A model generated the notes under the pieces. That model saw only the letters and a program-made list of their open reading frames with translations. It did not search any database and was not told the origin of the DNA. Position numbers and translations under genes: made by a program. This document shows, one piece after another, positions 5,234 through 6,176 of a DNA stretch of 6,176 bases. This stretch comes from an uncultured Eubacteriales bacterium (GTDB lineage Bacteria > Bacillota > Clostridia > Oscillospirales > CAG-272): assembly GCA_900556615.1 (NCBI GenBank), contig USPP01000102.1, positions 1 through 6,176 on the forward strand. Reading direction: 5' to 3'. Position 1 is the stretch's first letter; each line of letters begins with the position of its first letter.

Positions 5234-5890
5234 TCAAATCATTCTCTGACCGTTTATGATCAGTGTAAAGCGTATTCCCAGCTTTTCGGCAGCTTTTCGG
5301 CAAAGAATCATGCGGTTCAGAAATATCTCAAAGTAATCCATTACCGGGCAGAAGCCGGTATCAATTCCGATATCAAGCGCTATCTCTTCACTGCTGATAA
5401 TAACCTCAGAACGCTTGACGGAATAGTTGACTCTGTCGTGAATATCAAAGCGCGGCAAATCGGTATTTCTGACTCGGTTGCATCTGACGTCGGTTTTATC
5501 GGCAAGAATAAGCGCCGCCGCTACGGGATTGACCGGAAACGCCGTCGATTCATCGTGGTTTCCGATCGCCGTGATAATCGTAGCGATCTCATCGGGATCG
5601 GCGTTCATTTTGTCCAGAATGCGAAACGCCATTATCGCGCCGCTCTGCGCATGATCGACGCGGTTTATCACGTTTCCTATATCGTGAAGATATCCGGCAA
5701 TCTCGGCAAGCTCCGCGTCTCTTTCGGGATAACCGAGGGTAAGCAAAATTCTCTTTGCCGTTTGCGATACCTTTGTGACATGCGCAAAGCTATGCTCTGT
5801 GTAACCGAGAGCGATAAGAGATTCATCGGCTTTTTTTATATAACTTTTGACGGATTCATTCTGTTTTATCTGTTCTATCGTTATTTTCAT
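5234..5890 (-). CDS. HD-domain phosphohydrolase
   Basis: 218 residues, cytoplasmic. Metal-ligand pattern of the HD superfamily: H37 (EHSFAHV), H69-D70 (GYLHDIGNV), then H80 (DHAQSGA), H112 (IGNHDE) and D131 (LADKTDV). The two additional histidines resemble the multinuclear arrangement of HD-GYP-like phosphodiesterases, but the GYP motif is absent. The substrate is unknown; nucleotides or cyclic dinucleotides are usual for the superfamily. The C-terminal 70 residues (from about 148) are predicted beta/alpha without a recognised domain. The start at 5890 is the only sensible ATG; its GAGG (5906-5903) is 12 nt away, longer than usual, so translation may be weak. It is the first gene of a two-gene operon with the zinc-ribbon membrane protein. 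Confidence 0.9.
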   Translation of the reverse strand: MKITIEQIKQNESVKSYIKKADESLIALGYTEHSFAHVTKVSQTAKRILLTLGYPERDAELAEIAGYLHDIGNVINRVDHAQSGAIMAFRILDKMNADPDEIATIITAIGNHDESTAFPVNPVAAALILADKTDVRCNRVRNTDLPRFDIHDRVNYSVKRSEVIISSEEIALDIGIDTGFCPVMDYFEIFLNRMILCRKAAEKLGIRFTLIINGQRMI

Positions 5891-5956
5891 CTTATGACCA
5901 TGCCTCTTGTTTTACGAAAGCTCTTTTCGTTGCTTTTCTATTTTGTTCGTGTTTAT

Positions 5957-5985
5957 AGAATAACACATTTCCGCTCTGCGGTCAA
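5957..5985 (-). promoter_or_regulatory. Sigma-A promoter of the HD/zinc-ribbon operon
   Basis: TTGACC (5985-5980), a 17 bp spacer and TATTCT (5962-5957) on the minus strand, with a TGT directly before the -10 (extended -10 type). The predicted start is near 5950, a leader of about 60 nt. Confidence 0.7.
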
Positions 5986-5990
5986 TGGAT

Positions 5991-6176
5991 AACGGGAAAT
6001 TTTTATAATAATTATAAGAGGATTTAACATATTTTTGAAAGACCGTGTTATTTTCTTCGGTTGATGATAACGGGATGATAAATAATAATTTATTTTACTC
6101 TTGAAAGAGTAGGAACGATTTCCGCATTTCTTTCTATAAAGAAAGAAACGCTCGCAAAGAAAGTTACCAAAGGAAG
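5991..6176. other. AT-rich gene-free end of window with small palindromes
   Basis: I recognise no gene. Noted: ACTCTT/AAGAGT (near 6098-6111), and GCATTTCTTTC (6124-6134) pairing with GAAAGAAACGC (6141-6151). AAAGAAAG recurs at 6139-6146 and 6158-6165. The frame through the end (YKERNARKESYQRK) is open to the window edge but has no start signal. It could be the edge of another repeat. Confidence 0.35.

Noticed and set aside
5438..5992. 184-codon plus-strand frame
   Set aside because: It is antisense to the HD gene with its H, HD and D motifs and runs into that gene's promoter.

Overview
The window looks like chromosome of an endospore-forming, moderately low-GC Firmicute, probably a gut-type clostridium of the Ruminococcaceae/Oscillospiraceae kind. 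The reasons are the spore maturation pair spmA/spmB, an AbrB regulator whose promoter carries a perfect Spo0A box, Gram-positive Shine-Dalgarno and sigma-A promoter spacing, and many short interspersed repeats. The lineage is inferred from gene content and style only.

Layout: (1) 1-1588, minus strand: spmA followed by spmB, which is cut by the window edge. The two are normally adjacent but here lie about 550 bp apart, separated by repeat-derived DNA. (2) 1589-1983: divergent regulatory region with an extended -10 sigma-A promoter for abrB and Spo0A-box matches. (3) 1984-2235, plus strand: abrB, with an AbrB DNA-binding half and a four-cysteine tail. (4) 2236-3743: 1.5 kb with no convincing gene, filled with repeats, terminator-like hairpins and a cluster of stem-loops. 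(5) 3744-4337, minus: a maltose-acetyltransferase-type sugar/nucleoside O-acetyltransferase with its own overlapping promoters. (6) 4586-5890, minus: a two-gene operon, an HD-domain phosphohydrolase followed by a small membrane protein with a C-terminal zinc ribbon, with promoter and terminator both visible. (7) 5991-6176: no gene recognised.

Functionally, the left half concerns sporulation. Spo0A~P probably represses abrB as in Bacillus, and SpmA/SpmB act in spore core dehydration. The right half is metabolic or housekeeping.

The most notable structure is a family of about 170-190 bp elements ('module X') with 10-11 bp inverted ends (GGCAATACCGC / GCGGTATTGCC). There are three copies, one of them inverted and truncated. 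A second repeat of 67 bp ('module Y') occurs twice beside module X copies, in different order. One X+Y pair sits inside the spmA-spmB operon. I found no CRISPR array, tRNA, rRNA, transposase or defence system.
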